5,417 bases of DNA, taken from Bacteroidota bacterium (GTDB lineage Bacteria; Bacteroidota; Bacteroidia; Bacteroidales; Prolixibacteraceae). The DNA lies in the NCBI GenBank assembly GCA_023488865.1, contig JAMDDG010000369.1, forward strand, positions 1 through 5,417, given 5' to 3'. A program made the translations under genes and the position numbers. Positions 5,354 to 5,417 of the stretch are shown piece by piece. How positions within the stretch are numbered: the stretch's first letter is position 1; every line of letters starts with the position of its first letter. The notes under the pieces are model-generated. The model did no database searches. It worked only from the letters and a program-made list of their open reading frames with translations, and was not told the DNA's origin.

Positions 5354-5417
5354 ATATTGTTCTCCAGTATCATTTTTAAAACTGTTTGGGCCGAATATAC
5401 ACGATTTTCTGCTTCCT
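5350..5417 (-). CDS. argF': C-terminal end of argF'-type N-acyl-ornithine carbamoyltransferase (partial)
   Basis: Only the last 21 residues are in the window, EAENRVYSAQTVLKMILEN plus NI, ending in a TGA at 5352-5350. They resemble, from memory, the C-terminus of the Bacteroides fragilis N-succinylornithine carbamoyltransferase (EAANREISATVVLKRLLENL). This family carbamoylates the acylated ornithine instead of free ornithine, so deacylation happens after citrulline formation. The stop overlaps the argB start by 4 bases, and both genes are on the minus strand. The evidence is a short end fragment supported by the arginine-gene context, so the family call is likely but not certain. The residues that decide acetyl or succinyl preference lie outside the window. 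Confidence 0.72.
   Translation of the reverse strand, partial: EAENRVYSAQTVLKMILENNI

Overview
The window looks like a chromosomal segment from a Bacteroidota member, most likely order Bacteroidales and possibly near Dysgonomonadaceae or Porphyromonadaceae. This placement is an inference. It rests on the ftsY-rimO adjacency, a DUF4494-type protein, an M20 ArgE beside an argF' (transcarbamylase) end and argB, and the lack of Shine-Dalgarno sequences before most starts. All recognised genes are core or metabolic. I see no phage, transposon, CRISPR or defence genes and no RNA genes.

Plus strand, 1-3307: the 3' end of ftsY (signal recognition particle receptor), then rimO (ribosomal protein S12 methylthiotransferase), rhaM (L-rhamnose mutarotase, with the start corrected to 1873), a broken SGNH/GDSL-hydrolase lipoprotein gene (2199-2701), and a DUF4494-family gene (2771-3307). 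The broken gene keeps its signal peptide and first catalytic block in one frame and its C-terminal Asp-x-x-His block in another. Roughly 65 codons expected between them are absent.

Minus strand, 5417-3362: the extreme C-terminus of an argF'-type N-acyl-ornithine carbamoyltransferase, overlapping argB (N-acylglutamate kinase) by 4 bases, followed downstream by argE (M20 deacylase). Together these supply an early kinase step, the transcarbamylation and the deacylation of arginine synthesis. This cluster converges with the DUF4494 gene over a 54-base gap that holds a small hairpin.

The least ordinary content lies in the spacers. Three of them carry short-period repeats of unrelated sequence. 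The ftsY-rimO spacer has 12-base CTTTGTGG-like units with an inverted counterpart, then a 7-base array. The spacer before DUF4494 has four 8-base ATTTTCAC-like units ending three bases before the ATG. The argB-argE spacer has a 115-base palindrome made of seven GTGCCTAAA-like 9-mers. The palindrome and its kin are the best candidates for a second look. The rest of the window is ordinary.
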